A stretch of 64,000 nt of DNA from positions 124,001 to 188,000 of the forward strand of contig JBBKWF010000013.1 in the NCBI GenBank assembly GCA_037968815.1, in the 5' to 3' direction. The DNA is from Pseudopedobacter sp037968815. Lineage in GTDB: Bacteria; Bacteroidota; Bacteroidia; Sphingobacteriales; Sphingobacteriaceae. A program made the position numbers and the translations under genes. The notes under the pieces are model-generated. The model was not told the DNA's origin, made no database searches, and saw nothing but the letters and a program-made list of their open reading frames with translations. This document shows positions 34,260 to 43,155 of this stretch, one piece after another. The first letter of the stretch is position 1. Every line of letters starts with the position of its first letter.

Positions 34260-34281
34260 CGATATAAAAAATTAGAATTTG

Positions 34282-34310
34282 AGCAACATTGTGAATTTCA
34301 TAATGTTGCT
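34282..34310 (+). terminator. Terminator of recA
   Basis: The 9-bp stem AGCAACATT/AATGTTGCT encloses an 11-base loop and is followed by TTTTTATTTT. Confidence 0.88.
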
Positions 34311-34371
34311 TTTTTATTTTAAATAAACGAGTGATTACCCTATTTACAAGTGGAATTTATATTTTAGCCTT

Positions 34372-34686
34372 ATGGAAGAACAAAACGACAATCAATTAAA
34401 TATAGAATTATCAGAAGAAATGGCAGAAGGTACATATTCAAACCTTGCGATCATTACCCATTCAAACAGCGAGTTTGTACTTGATTTTATTAGAGTAATG
34501 CCAGGAGTGCCAAAAGCTAAAGTGAAAAGTAGAATTGTGTTAACACCAGATCATGCTAAACGCTTAATGAATGCTTTAGAAGATAATATTGCCAAATTTG
34601 AAATGGCTAATGGCCCTATAAAAGTTGGTGGTGATAATAATGGAGGTATGCCGTTTAACTTCGGTGGGCCAACTGCACAGGCTTAA
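34372..34686 (+). CDS. DUF3467 protein
   Basis: This 104-residue protein belongs to the DUF3467 family of unknown function. It shows the domain pattern TYSNLAIITHSNSEFVLDF...VPKAKVKSRIVLTPDHAKRL, followed by helical NALEDNIAKFE and a glycine-rich tail. It is cytoplasmic. A TATATTTT sequence (near TAnnTTTG) stands six bases before the ATG. A bidirectional hairpin follows the stop. Confidence 0.85.
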   Translation: MEEQNDNQLNIELSEEMAEGTYSNLAIITHSNSEFVLDFIRVMPGVPKAKVKSRIVLTPDHAKRLMNALEDNIAKFEMANGPIKVGGDNNGGMPFNFGGPTAQA

Positions 34687-34722
34687 GTAGCCTCTCTGTA
34701 GAAATGTTTTATGAAAAAGAAA

Positions 34723-34740
34723 TGAGGCTTTTCAGCCTCA
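34723..34740. terminator. Hairpin between converging genes
   Basis: TGAGGCT and AGCCTCA form a 7-bp stem with a 4-base loop between the DUF3467 gene and the converging secreted-protein gene, with A-rich and T-rich flanks. Confidence 0.6.
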
Positions 34741-34758
34741 AATCTTCACACACAAAAA

Positions 34759-35190
34759 CTATTTTTTAGATTTTAATCTCTCTACTTCTTCTTGTAGCGC
34801 TTTAATGGCAATTTGTTGCTCTTGAATAGCAGCTACTAAAACCGGAATTAGATTTTCTGTTTCTAACTCTTGGTATGTTGCATTTTTAATGTGGTTTTTC
34901 CCTGCGGTATAACTTTTATTATTTGTCTTAATTAGGTTGGGGAAGTTGTTTTTAGCACTTTCTAACTTAAACCCGTACTGTGGAGACTCTGTCAGTTTTA
35001 AATGCGATAGCTTTTGCGTATTGAAACTGTAATAAATAGGCTCTAAGTTTTGTAGTTTTTCTACTGACTTATCAATTGATGAAACATTTGTTTTTAACTC
35101 GTTTTCTGGAATAGATTGAGCAGTAGCAGCAAAAGTGGTTGATAGCAATAGCATAGCAATTACAGCTTTAAAAGCAGTTGTATTTTTCAT
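34759..35190 (-). CDS. Secreted protein with a tail-fibre (S74-like) chaperone-type domain
   Basis: This 143-residue protein has a cleavable signal peptide (VIAMLLLSTTFAATAQS). The rest resembles the intramolecular chaperone domain of tail spikes and endosialidases (Peptidase_S74): a stretch LEPIYYSFNTQKLSHLKL, then GFKLESAKNNFPNLI, and a C-terminal coiled coil LVAAIQEQQIAIKALQEEVERLK. No catalytic Ser-Lys dyad is evident. Such domains end many Bacteroidota surface proteins. Here the domain stands alone, possibly as a trimerising unit. It may be co-transcribed with the 98-residue gene to its right. Confidence 0.65.
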   Translation of the reverse strand: MKNTTAFKAVIAMLLLSTTFAATAQSIPENELKTNVSSIDKSVEKLQNLEPIYYSFNTQKLSHLKLTESPQYGFKLESAKNNFPNLIKTNNKSYTAGKNHIKNATYQELETENLIPVLVAAIQEQQIAIKALQEEVERLKSKK

Positions 35191-35239
35191 TTTAATAAAA
35201 ATTTTTAGTTGAATAATTTAATTAACAGTGGAGTGTTAA

Positions 35240-35536
35240 TTACTGTTCGGGAGGGGGATTGTCATAAATTTTGTTGGGCGATGAATAGGCATCGCTACAA
35301 AAAGTAATACTTTGTTTCTCTGAGGTGTGTAGGGTATCTAGGTTATTGCTGATATAAGCCAAAAGCTCAGTTTCTAAAAAGTCTTTATCCTGACTTTCTC
35401 TGTTTTCTTCAGAAGGGTTCGAAACTTCCTCTCCCGTAAAACTAATATTAGTTTCCTGGTTAGCGTTTACGCAGAAATTAAGGCTAATAGTAGCAAACAA
35501 AAACAATAAGGATAGTATAGGTGCTAAGAGCTTCAA
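35240..35536 (-). CDS. Small secreted protein, TTG start, function unknown
   Basis: This frame of 98 codons reads MKLLAPILSLLFLFATISLN, a signal peptide, followed by an acidic, Ser/Glu-rich mature part. No ATG exists near its start, so TTG at 35536 is used. That TTG overlaps the stop (TGA) of a 37-codon upstream frame (35646-35533, MSKIQLNLDQEKISVFL), which may couple translation. No family is recognised. Confidence 0.45.
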   Translation of the reverse strand: MKLLAPILSLLFLFATISLNFCVNANQETNISFTGEEVSNPSEENRESQDKDFLETELLAYISNNLDTLHTSEKQSITFCSDAYSSPNKIYDNPPPEQ

Positions 35537-35691
35537 TATAAATACTTGCTTTGCTTCAAATATATTGTTTTGAAAGCTTTTCTGGAAGTTTTTTTCAAAA
35601 AAACACTGATTTTTTCTTGATCTAAGTTTAATTGAATCTTGCTCATTTTAAGTCTTAGTACGAACGATAAAAAATTTGTTAATTTGCCTTT

Positions 35692-36522
35692 ATGCAAGCA
35701 ACTCAATTTAGTAAAGAGAACTTTGAAATTACTGGCTCCAACGGTAAAGCTGTTGTCGGGGATATTAACTACGCAAATGCTTACCCAGATTATCTGGTTA
35801 TTTTTGTTCACGGTTTCAAAGGCTTTAAAGATTGGGGAACTCATCATTTAATGGCTGAAGCGTTTGCTAATGCGGGTATTTACTTTTTGAAATTCAATTT
35901 TTCACATAGTGGGGTTCGCCCTGATGATTTATCGGATATTAAAGACTTACTATCCTTCTCTGAAAATACACCAACTAAAGAACTTTACGATTTGAATCAA
36001 GTCATCACTTTTGCAAAAGAGAAATTTCCTCATTTACAAATTGTGTTATTAGGTCACAGCCGGGGAGGTGCTTTATCCATTTTGCAGACTGCCAAAGATA
36101 AAAGGGTAGTCAAGTTAATCACTTGGGCAGCTATCGGAGACTTTAGAAGTCTATGGGAAAAAGAAGATGAACATGATTGGAAACAAAATGGAGTAAAGTA
36201 CATTTTGAACGGAAGAACTAAAGAAGAAATACCTCTTTCTGTTGAGCTGTTAAATGACGTTTTAGCACATGAGAAAGAATATAATTTAACCACAGCAGCT
36301 AAAACTATTAATAAGCCGTGGTTAATTGCGCAAGGTACAAATGACCCCGCAGTAAAAAAGACTGTCGCCGAGGAGTTTTATAGCCAACAAAAGCAAGCGG
36401 AACTGCTTATAATTGAGGACGCAAATCATGTTTTTGGAGCTTCACATCCATTTACAGAAAACGATTTGCCAGCAGATTTACAAAACTTCATACAAGCTTC
36501 AGTAGCTTTCGTACTTCAATAA
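35692..36522 (+). CDS. Alpha/beta hydrolase
   Basis: This 276-residue serine hydrolase has the oxyanion-hole region VIFVHGFKGFKDWG, the nucleophile elbow GHSRGG (Ser about 122), an acidic residue in AQGTNDPAV and the catalytic His in DANHVFGASHPF. There is no signal peptide, so it is cytoplasmic; the substrate is unknown. A near-consensus -7 box (TTAATTTG) stands five bases before the ATG. It is divergent from the small secreted gene. Confidence 0.88.
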   Translation: MQATQFSKENFEITGSNGKAVVGDINYANAYPDYLVIFVHGFKGFKDWGTHHLMAEAFANAGIYFLKFNFSHSGVRPDDLSDIKDLLSFSENTPTKELYDLNQVITFAKEKFPHLQIVLLGHSRGGALSILQTAKDKRVVKLITWAAIGDFRSLWEKEDEHDWKQNGVKYILNGRTKEEIPLSVELLNDVLAHEKEYNLTTAAKTINKPWLIAQGTNDPAVKKTVAEEFYSQQKQAELLIIEDANHVFGASHPFTENDLPADLQNFIQASVAFVLQ

Positions 36523-36602
36523 TTTCACCTGGTTTCTAATAAAGGATATATTCTTTTGCAATTAATTTCATTTTACTCAATACATTGAGTAATTTGTAAA
36601 TC

Positions 36603-37787
36603 ATGTTCCAACGATCTTATTTAGAGAAACTTACCAAACGAATGAAAGAGCCAAGACAGTTCATTCAAGTGTTGATGGGACCCAGACAGGTGGGTAAAAC
36701 AACTTTAATCGAGCAGCTGGTAGCTCAAATTGGCTGTCCTTATATTTTTGAATCTGCAGATGCAGTAGCGGCATCAGATCAAACTTGGATTTCGGCATTA
36801 TGGGGAAAAGCTAGGTTGCTAAATAACGAGAACGGAAATCAAGATTCTTTATTGGTAATTGATGAAATTCAAAAGATTGATAACTGGAGCGAGATCGTAA
36901 AAAAACTATGGGATGAAGACACCAAGAATAAACTTAAGTTGAAAGTTGTTCTTTTAGGTTCTTCACGTTTGTTGCTACAACAAGGTTTAACAGAGTCTTT
37001 GGCAGGAAGGTTCGAAAGTACTTATGTATCTCATTGGAGTTTTTCGGAAATGGAACAGGCTTTTGGTTTTACTCCAGAACAATACGTTTGGTTTGGAGCT
37101 TATCCGGGCTCCGTCTCATTGATTAATGACGAGGAAAGGTGGAAAAATTACGTAAACAATGCCTTAATAGAAACCAGTATATCCAAAGATATCTTAATGT
37201 TAACACGTATTGATAAGCCTGCTTTAATGAAGCGTTTATTTGAATTGGGGTGTTTATATTCTGGTCAGATTTTATCTTACACCAAGGTAATGGGGCAATT
37301 GCAAGATGCAGGAAATACAACCACACTTTCTAATTATTTAGAGCTTTTGGATACAGCAGGTTTACTTGCTGGAATTGAAAAATATGCGGCGGATGTAATT
37401 AGGAAGCGTTCATCCAGTCCGAAATTTCAGGTACATAATAATGCTTTAATTAGTGCTCAACGGATTGAGTTTTTTGATGAGATCCTAACGAAAAAAGAAG
37501 AATGGGGACGTATGGTAGAATCTTCTATTGGAAGCCATTTAATTAACTCAGCTTTAACCAACAGTTTTAAAGTTTATTATTGGCGACATAGAAACGAAGA
37601 ATTAGATTTTGTGCTAGAAAAAAGAGGGAAAGTAATAGGGTTAGAAGTGAAAACAAATAGTACTAAAACCACAAATGAAATGAACGCTTTCAATAAAATG
37701 TATCAGCCAGATAAAGTTTTAATGATAGGAAACGGAGGCTTACCATGGCAGGATTTCTTAAGACTCAACCCAAATGATTTGTTTTGA
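36603..37787 (+). CDS. AAA_14/DUF4143 ATPase
   Basis: This 394-residue protein has an AAA_14 domain (about 20-150; Walker A GPRQVGKTT, Walker B LLVIDEIQKI, sensor LLGSSRLLL) and then a DUF4143 domain (220-390) ending in a nuclease-like core ELDFVLEKRGKVIGLEVKTN (D...ExK). The family is common in bacteria and archaea, often in toxin or mobile contexts, but without a defined role. It is transcribed alone. Confidence 0.88.
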   Translation: MFQRSYLEKLTKRMKEPRQFIQVLMGPRQVGKTTLIEQLVAQIGCPYIFESADAVAASDQTWISALWGKARLLNNENGNQDSLLVIDEIQKIDNWSEIVKKLWDEDTKNKLKLKVVLLGSSRLLLQQGLTESLAGRFESTYVSHWSFSEMEQAFGFTPEQYVWFGAYPGSVSLINDEERWKNYVNNALIETSISKDILMLTRIDKPALMKRLFELGCLYSGQILSYTKVMGQLQDAGNTTTLSNYLELLDTAGLLAGIEKYAADVIRKRSSSPKFQVHNNALISAQRIEFFDEILTKKEEWGRMVESSIGSHLINSALTNSFKVYYWRHRNEELDFVLEKRGKVIGLEVKTNSTKTTNEMNAFNKMYQPDKVLMIGNGGLPWQDFLRLNPNDLF

Positions 37788-37842
37788 TTTGAAGTCAGTT
37801 ATTCTTCTTGATGTTCCAAAACAATAATATTACTTACCACCC

Positions 37843-39831
37843 TTAAACTTCCTTCTCCACCCAATTCCCGTCTGTTCGTATAATTTCAATCAGTTCATTT
37901 AAGGCATCTTTTGAACTTACATTTTTCTTTACCACTTCTTTACTGCGGTATAAAGTGATTTTTCCCGGACCAGTTCCTACATAACCATAATCGGCATCAG
38001 CCATTTCACCCGGACCGTTTACAATACAGCCCATAATCCCAATCTTTACGCCTTTTAAATGGTCGGTTTTACTACGGATCATTTGAGTAGTTTCCTGCAA
38101 ATCAAACTGCGTACGCCCGCAGCTTGGACAACTGATATACTCTGTTTTTGAAATACGTGAACGGGTTGCTTGTAAAATACCGAACGATGTGGAAACCCTG
38201 AATTTGGTAGAAACCTGAGGGGCATCCAGCCAAACACCATCTCCTAAACCATCTAATAATAAAGCGCCTAAATCTGTTGCGCTATGTAATTGAGTTTTTA
38301 ATTCTTTTTGATCCAAAGATTCAGAATCCTCAAAAGTATAAGAGCGTTTCACAATTACTGGGGTATCAATTCCTGCACTCATTAGCTTAAAAAAGAAAGC
38401 TCTTTGATCTGCCATACCGTGGTCTTCATTGGTTTCCAAAACAAAAACCAATGTTTTATCGAAAGGTAAAGAGGCAAAGTCATCTCCATCTAAATCTTTA
38501 TTGCAAACGCGAACTAAGTTTAACGCTTTGTCTTTTTCCGTAGCGACCAAATATTCTTTAAGTGAAAATAACGGATGACAGTTAGTTTTGCTTTTCAGCG
38601 AAAGCCAAGTTTTATAATTATAAAGCTGTTTTAAGTTGCCAGGGAAATTAAACGAAGGTATTTCATTCCCCAAATAAGCAAAATCTATGGATTGGTCGCC
38701 CATATTATACTTATCTAAAATTGGCGAATAATTATATCCGGCAGGAGCTAAAATCTGTGCATCTTTCAGGTTTTGATCAGATAAATCCAACACCACCCGC
38801 GGTACTTGATGTCCGCCGATAAAGGTATTTAATTCTGCCGATGCTCTTTTGTTATATTCAAAAGGAGAAAAACCTTCCGGGATTTCGAAATCAAGATTTT
38901 CAACAGCTTCTGCCGAAGTAGATTTCCGTTGTTCATAACGTTGTGCTAAAGCTTCTGCTACGGGAATCTCAAACTCTGGTTCTTCCGTTAAAGAAACACG
39001 AATGGTATCTCCCAAGCCGTCTTCCAATAAGGTTCCAATTCCAACTGCCGATTTAATTCTGCCATCTTCACCATCGCCAGCCTCAGTTACACCTAAATGC
39101 AAAGGATAATTCATTCCTTCGGCAACCATAGTTTGCACCAATAAACGGTAGGCCTGCACCATCACCTGAGTATTGCTAGACTTCATAGAAATCACCAGCT
39201 CATGGTAATCGAGTTCACGGCAAATCCTGATAAATTCCATCGCCGACTCTACCATTCCTTTCGGCGTATCACCATACCAGCTCATAATTCTATCAGAAAG
39301 CGAACCGTGATTGGTGCCAATTCTCATGGCTGTTCCATTGGCTTTGCAGATTTCCACCAACGGAGAAAACTTCTTTTTTATCCTGGCCAGTTCTTTTTCA
39401 TAAGCTTCTGGCGTATAATCTATTTCTTCAAATTTCTTTTTGTCAGCGTAATTCCCAGGGTTTACCCTTACTTTTTCTATCAACTTTGCAGCAAGTTCCG
39501 CCGCATTCGGAGTAAAGTGAATATCGGCAACAATAGGGGTGTGATAACCTCTCTCTGCTAAGCCCTTTTTTATTTCGGCTAAGTTCTGTGCTTCCTTTAT
39601 CGATGGTGCTGTAATCCTCACATATTCGCAACCTGCATCAATCATTCTAATGCTTTGCTCAATAGATGCTTCCGTATCCATGGTAAAAGCAGTGGTCATT
39701 GACTGTATACGGATAGGTTGCGTAGCACCCATTTTTATACCTCCAATATTTACCTCTTTGGTGATAAATCTGCTGTATTGTGTTAAAGAATTACAATATA
39801 TCCCTTTCAAAGCGCTCGCTTTCTCGTCCAT
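37843..39831 (-). CDS. ispG: 4-Hydroxy-3-methylbut-2-enyl diphosphate synthase, long form
   Basis: This protein has 662 residues from ATG 39831 (MDEKASALKGIYCNSLTQY). It carries out the penultimate step of the MEP pathway to isoprenoids, feeding the carotenoid cluster in this window. The N-terminal TIM barrel begins with GATQPIRIQSMTT and has the C-terminal 4Fe-4S part (SCPSCGRTQFDLQ and GCIVNGPGEMADADYGYVG). A ~250-residue insert lies between barrel and cluster domain, as in Bacteroidota, Chlamydiae and plants. An upstream frame extension to 39951 lacks conserved residues. Confidence 0.94.
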   Translation of the reverse strand: MDEKASALKGIYCNSLTQYSRFITKEVNIGGIKMGATQPIRIQSMTTAFTMDTEASIEQSIRMIDAGCEYVRITAPSIKEAQNLAEIKKGLAERGYHTPIVADIHFTPNAAELAAKLIEKVRVNPGNYADKKKFEEIDYTPEAYEKELARIKKKFSPLVEICKANGTAMRIGTNHGSLSDRIMSWYGDTPKGMVESAMEFIRICRELDYHELVISMKSSNTQVMVQAYRLLVQTMVAEGMNYPLHLGVTEAGDGEDGRIKSAVGIGTLLEDGLGDTIRVSLTEEPEFEIPVAEALAQRYEQRKSTSAEAVENLDFEIPEGFSPFEYNKRASAELNTFIGGHQVPRVVLDLSDQNLKDAQILAPAGYNYSPILDKYNMGDQSIDFAYLGNEIPSFNFPGNLKQLYNYKTWLSLKSKTNCHPLFSLKEYLVATEKDKALNLVRVCNKDLDGDDFASLPFDKTLVFVLETNEDHGMADQRAFFFKLMSAGIDTPVIVKRSYTFEDSESLDQKELKTQLHSATDLGALLLDGLGDGVWLDAPQVSTKFRVSTSFGILQATRSRISKTEYISCPSCGRTQFDLQETTQMIRSKTDHLKGVKIGIMGCIVNGPGEMADADYGYVGTGPGKITLYRSKEVVKKNVSSKDALNELIEIIRTDGNWVEKEV

Positions 39832-39973
39832 TACAAAATATTTTTGGGTAAAAATAAGGCTTTTTCTTCTAAAATATTTGACGGATATGTGTTTAGGGGA
39901 AAAGGTGGGAGTGGCTAAGGTTTTGGGGAGGGATGATCTTCGGGTTTGCAAGAAGGATTTTTATTTGGATGTT

Positions 39974-40060
39974 CCCCGATGAAAAATCGGGGCGGGCTAT
40001 ACGTTACAATCTTTTTGTGAAAAACAAAAAGGATTTTCACTGCTATCCCTAACACAAATT
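39974..40060. repeat. Intergenic hairpin element related to the ~90-nt family
   Basis: CCCCGAT/ATCGGGG forms one perfect hairpin (39974-39992). Next to it CAATCTTTTTGTG and CAAAAAGGATTTTCACTGC form a second, with outer blocks TACGTTA and CCCTAACAC. The core (ATCTTTTTG facing CAAAAAGGAT) resembles the three ~90-nt elements, but the arms differ. It may be a related family. Confidence 0.5.
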
Positions 40061-40093
40061 GATTTTCAAGTTAAATCATTTGAAATTTAAAAA

Positions 40094-40279
40094 TCATTCC
40101 CACTTTGCGATAAGGTTTTTTACATCCTCGTGAGAAACAATATTCCCAACTTCAGTTTACTTCAAGCCCTTTTCAATTTTCTCATTAAACACTAATTTTT
40201 CAATAAGTAGCTCTAAGTCGAACTCCCTAGGCATTTCGTTGATTGCATCTATAGCATCAGTTTTTTCATGATATCTTTC
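40094..40279 (-). pseudogene. Decayed antitoxin-type gene
   Basis: The minus-strand frame reads KTDAIDAINEMPREFDLELL, then an in-frame TAA (40159-40157), then TEVGNIVSHEDVKNLIAKWE and a stop. This is the C-terminal part of the small antitoxin-type proteins, ending in VSHEDVK..L..KW, that accompany RelE-like toxins in Bacteroidota. The N-terminal part is missing because a stop precedes the frame, and one codon (probably Gln) has become a stop. No toxin gene is left next to it. Confidence 0.6.
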
Positions 40280-40350
40280 TTACTAAAATAGAAAATTGCT
40301 AGGATTTAAGAAAGAGAAAACTAAATGTCTAAATTGCAACAAAGAATAAA

Positions 40351-40746
40351 ATGAAAACCATCAACCGTAAAACAATCTTAATCTCCGCAGTTATTATTCT
40401 AATTGGAATAATGATTTATAATAGCCTTTCGCAACCTGGAATAAAAGATTTAAATACAGATTTTAAAGAAATAAGTTTTGTACGAAATGAACAAAATGAT
40501 GGACCAATTTTAAGAGCTTATGTGGTTACAGTTGATTCCATCAATTTTGCAGATTTTAAAACTTATGGCGACTTTATGCCACACAATAAATACGGAAATA
40601 CTAAGGTTTACTTTTTTGCTCAAGAGAAATCTTTTCCAACTTCCGTAAGTTTAATCAAACCCTTTTTTACCGAACAATTTGAAAAACTTTGTTTGGCGGT
40701 TTACGAGAAAAACGGAATGGGAGAAGTAGTTGTCAATAAATTTTGA
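40351..40746 (+). CDS. Membrane-anchored protein, function unknown
   Basis: This 131-residue protein has an N-terminal hydrophobic segment (ILISAVIILIGIMIYNSL, about 9-26) that is either an anchor or a signal. It is followed by a soluble domain with Phe- and Tyr-rich strands. No family is recognised. It stands between a relic and the higBA pair. Confidence 0.6.
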   Translation: MKTINRKTILISAVIILIGIMIYNSLSQPGIKDLNTDFKEISFVRNEQNDGPILRAYVVTVDSINFADFKTYGDFMPHNKYGNTKVYFFAQEKSFPTSVSLIKPFFTEQFEKLCLAVYEKNGMGEVVVNKF

Positions 40747-40779
40747 TTCGGAAATAATCGACATTGTAAACTAAAAAAT

Positions 40780-40811
40780 AAGTTCTCAAATCAAGAACTT
40801 TTGTATCTTTG
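40780..40811 (+). promoter_or_regulatory. Promoter and palindromic operator of higBA
   Basis: AAGTTCT (40780-40786) and AGAACTT (40794-40800) form a perfect inverted repeat with a 7-base spacer, immediately upstream of the -7 box TATCTTTG (40804-40811). A bound antitoxin would cover the promoter, the usual autoregulation of HigBA. Confidence 0.7.
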
Positions 40812-40829
40812 TGTGAATATTAAATTTTA

Positions 40830-41126
40830 ATGGAAAGAATTTTTGCGAAAAGTACATTGAGAACGTATTGGGAAAAACATCCAGAAGTTGAACAATATCT
40901 TAAAACTTGGTACGATACTGCAATGAACTCTGACTGGAAAAGCCCTGCTGATGTTAAGCAGACTTATGCAAATGCAAGTATTCTAAAAGAGAGTAGAGTC
41001 GTATTCAATATTAAAGGAAATTCTCATAGGCTTATTGCAAAATTCAATTTCGAAAAGCGATGGGTGTTTATCAGATTTGTTGGTAGCCATTCTGAATATG
41101 ATAAAATTAATGCAAACGATATTTAA
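40830..41126 (+). CDS. higB: HigB-type toxin (mRNA interferase)
   Basis: This 98-residue protein of the HigB family (RelE fold) cleaves mRNA at the ribosome. It shows RIFAKSTLRTYWEKHP, DVKQTYANASILKESRVVFNI and the C-terminal HRLIAKFNFEKRWVFIRFVGSHSEYDKI, whose basic and His residues form the active site. The toxin gene precedes the antitoxin, as is normal for higBA, with seven bases between them. Confidence 0.9.
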   Translation: MERIFAKSTLRTYWEKHPEVEQYLKTWYDTAMNSDWKSPADVKQTYANASILKESRVVFNIKGNSHRLIAKFNFEKRWVFIRFVGSHSEYDKINANDI

Positions 41127-41133
41127 AATTAAG

Positions 41134-41505
41134 ATGATTATAAAACCTATCAAAAACGAAGCTGATTATAGATCTGCTTTGCAGAGACTAGAAATTATAT
41201 TTGATGCGAAAGTAGGGACTGCGGAAAGTGATGAAGCAGATATTTTGGGATTAATGGTTGACGAGTTTGAGAACAAAAATTATTTTATTGGTTCGCCAGA
41301 TCCTATAGAAGCAATCAAAATTAGAATGGAAGAAATGCAACTTAAGCAAGTTGACCTTATTCCGGAAATTGGAGGTAAGAGCAGAGTTTCAGAAGTACTA
41401 AACAGGAAACGCAAATTAACTGTTGAAATGATTCGTAACCTAACCGCTAAATTGAATTTGTCTCCTTCGTTATTGATTCACGATTATAAACTAACGGGTA
41501 GTTAA
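41134..41505 (+). CDS. higA: HigA-type antitoxin
   Basis: This protein has 123 residues from ATG 41134 (MIIKPIKNEADYRSAL). An upstream in-frame start inside higB is unlikely. The N-terminal half is an acidic, toxin-binding region, and the C-terminal half an XRE helix-turn-helix (DPIEAIKIRMEEMQLKQVDL, KSRVSEVLNRKRKLTVEMI). It neutralises HigB and probably represses the operon by binding the palindrome upstream. A frameshifted relative lies near 57200. Confidence 0.9.
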   Translation: MIIKPIKNEADYRSALQRLEIIFDAKVGTAESDEADILGLMVDEFENKNYFIGSPDPIEAIKIRMEEMQLKQVDLIPEIGGKSRVSEVLNRKRKLTVEMIRNLTAKLNLSPSLLIHDYKLTGS

Positions 41506-41514
41506 TTAGAAAAA

Positions 41515-43155
41515 CTATTGTCGCTTTGTTTTTTGCTTCCGCCTAACAAACCATATCAAAACTGAATAAAGCACACTCAAAATCCCAATTACCAAAAACG
41601 GATATACAATCCAATCTTGATGTTTGGTGTAAAAAGTGAGTTCAGAGTTTAGGTTGATATCCTGTTTAATTACCGCTTCTTTCCACCATTTTGTTTCTTG
41701 CACCACATCGCCACGCTGATTGATGAAAGCAGAAATCCCAGTATTAGCAGAACGAGCTACCCAACGTCGGTTTTCAATAGCTCTTAAGCGGGCGTAGTCC
41801 AAATGTTGGTCTTTACCAGATGTGTTTCCCCACCAGCCGTCATTGGTGATGATGGCAATAAATTGCGCTTCTTTATTAACGGATTTCGCAACCCAATCAC
41901 CCCATATAGATTCATAGCAAATTGCTGGAACCACACCAATTCCGCTAGAAGCATATAAGTTACTTGGTTCCGCTTGCGAGCCATAACCACCAGTTGTGCC
42001 TCCAAATTCTTTAAAAAGCGGACTTAAAATGTTTAGTAGAAAAGGAAAAGGCATTTTTTCTACACCCGGAACCAATTTCGATTTATGGTAAAACTGTAAT
42101 TTTGATGAGTTTTCAATCGCTACAGCGGTATTAAAGCTGTCCCAATAAATATTGCTTTGCTTATCAAATCTGGCAGATTCAGTTTTTTTGTCCTGATAAA
42201 CTAAATACGTTTCTGCGCCAGTAATAACCGTCGCGTTTCTAAAACTATCCAAAAAATGACTGATAGTGTTAAAATTGCGACTGTTTAAAAATTCACTTTC
42301 ATCGCTATAACCAATTAAAGCAGTCTCTGGCCAAATGAAAAACTCGGTGTTTACCTGCCCTTTTTCTTTGCTTAGTTTAATTAACTTTTCTAATTGTTCT
42401 TCCGCAGTATAAGTGAAATTTTTGCCATATGGGTCAATATTTGGCTGTACCACCACCACATCAGATGGATTTATTTCTTCCTCGTAATTGCTGTAGATAA
42501 ATAAGGAAATGCTTATCGGAATTACAATCCAAGCAACTAAACCAATTAGTGTGAGGTTTGATTTTCGTTTACTCGCAGTATTTAACTTTCCATCTCTCCG
42601 CAGATTCCAGAAACGAAACACTAAAATATTACTCACTAAAATCCATAATGTGCCTCCATAAACGCCAGTGTATTCATACCACTGAATCAATTGTGTAGAA
42701 GTAGAAAAGCCGTTCCCAAGCGTCATCCAAGGGAATTTTAAATCCCAAGTCTGGTGTAAATATTCGTAGCTTATCCATAAACCAATTAAGCATAAGTCAG
42801 CCAAAAAAGGTTTGGTCTTATTGGCAATTTTTCGGTAAAACCAAAAACATAATGTCATTAAAAATGCGCCTAACCCAAAAGGAATTAAAGACAAAAGACA
42901 AGCGATAAATGTTGGCATTACCGCATTTAGTGAGTTGAAAACCCAATATATGGAGGCGGTATTCCAAACTAAAAATGTTAAGCCGGCAGTTAAGAATATA
43001 GGTTTTTTAGTTCTTTCACTTTCCGCTAACTCTTGCAAAGCAATCATCAAAGGGACTAATGCGAACAACAAAATAACGGAAGTGTAAGGGATAGGTGGCC
43101 AAGCCAACCAAAGTAAAAAGCTAGAAAGTAAAGCCAGCCAAATATGTCTTTTCAT
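41515..43155 (-). CDS. lnt: Apolipoprotein N-acyltransferase
   Basis: This 546-residue inner-membrane enzyme adds the third acyl chain to lipoproteins. About seven N-terminal helices (1-215) are followed by the nitrilase-like periplasmic domain, with the catalytic Glu in FIWPETALIGY, Lys in KSKLVPGVEKMPF and Cys in VPAICYESIWGD. ITNDGWWG follows, and one last helix precedes the basic tail. Its ATG overlaps the rsmI stop by one base, giving coupled translation. Confidence 0.93.
   Translation of the reverse strand: MKRHIWLALLSSFLLWLAWPPIPYTSVILLFALVPLMIALQELAESERTKKPIFLTAGLTFLVWNTASIYWVFNSLNAVMPTFIACLLSLIPFGLGAFLMTLCFWFYRKIANKTKPFLADLCLIGLWISYEYLHQTWDLKFPWMTLGNGFSTSTQLIQWYEYTGVYGGTLWILVSNILVFRFWNLRRDGKLNTASKRKSNLTLIGLVAWIVIPISISLFIYSNYEEEINPSDVVVVQPNIDPYGKNFTYTAEEQLEKLIKLSKEKGQVNTEFFIWPETALIGYSDESEFLNSRNFNTISHFLDSFRNATVITGAETYLVYQDKKTESARFDKQSNIYWDSFNTAVAIENSSKLQFYHKSKLVPGVEKMPFPFLLNILSPLFKEFGGTTGGYGSQAEPSNLYASSGIGVVPAICYESIWGDWVAKSVNKEAQFIAIITNDGWWGNTSGKDQHLDYARLRAIENRRWVARSANTGISAFINQRGDVVQETKWWKEAVIKQDINLNSELTFYTKHQDWIVYPFLVIGILSVLYSVLIWFVRRKQKTKRQ

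Noticed and set aside
37123..37326. Minus-strand ORF within the AAA_14/DUF4143 gene
   Set aside because: It is the complementary frame of a well-supported gene, with no motif.
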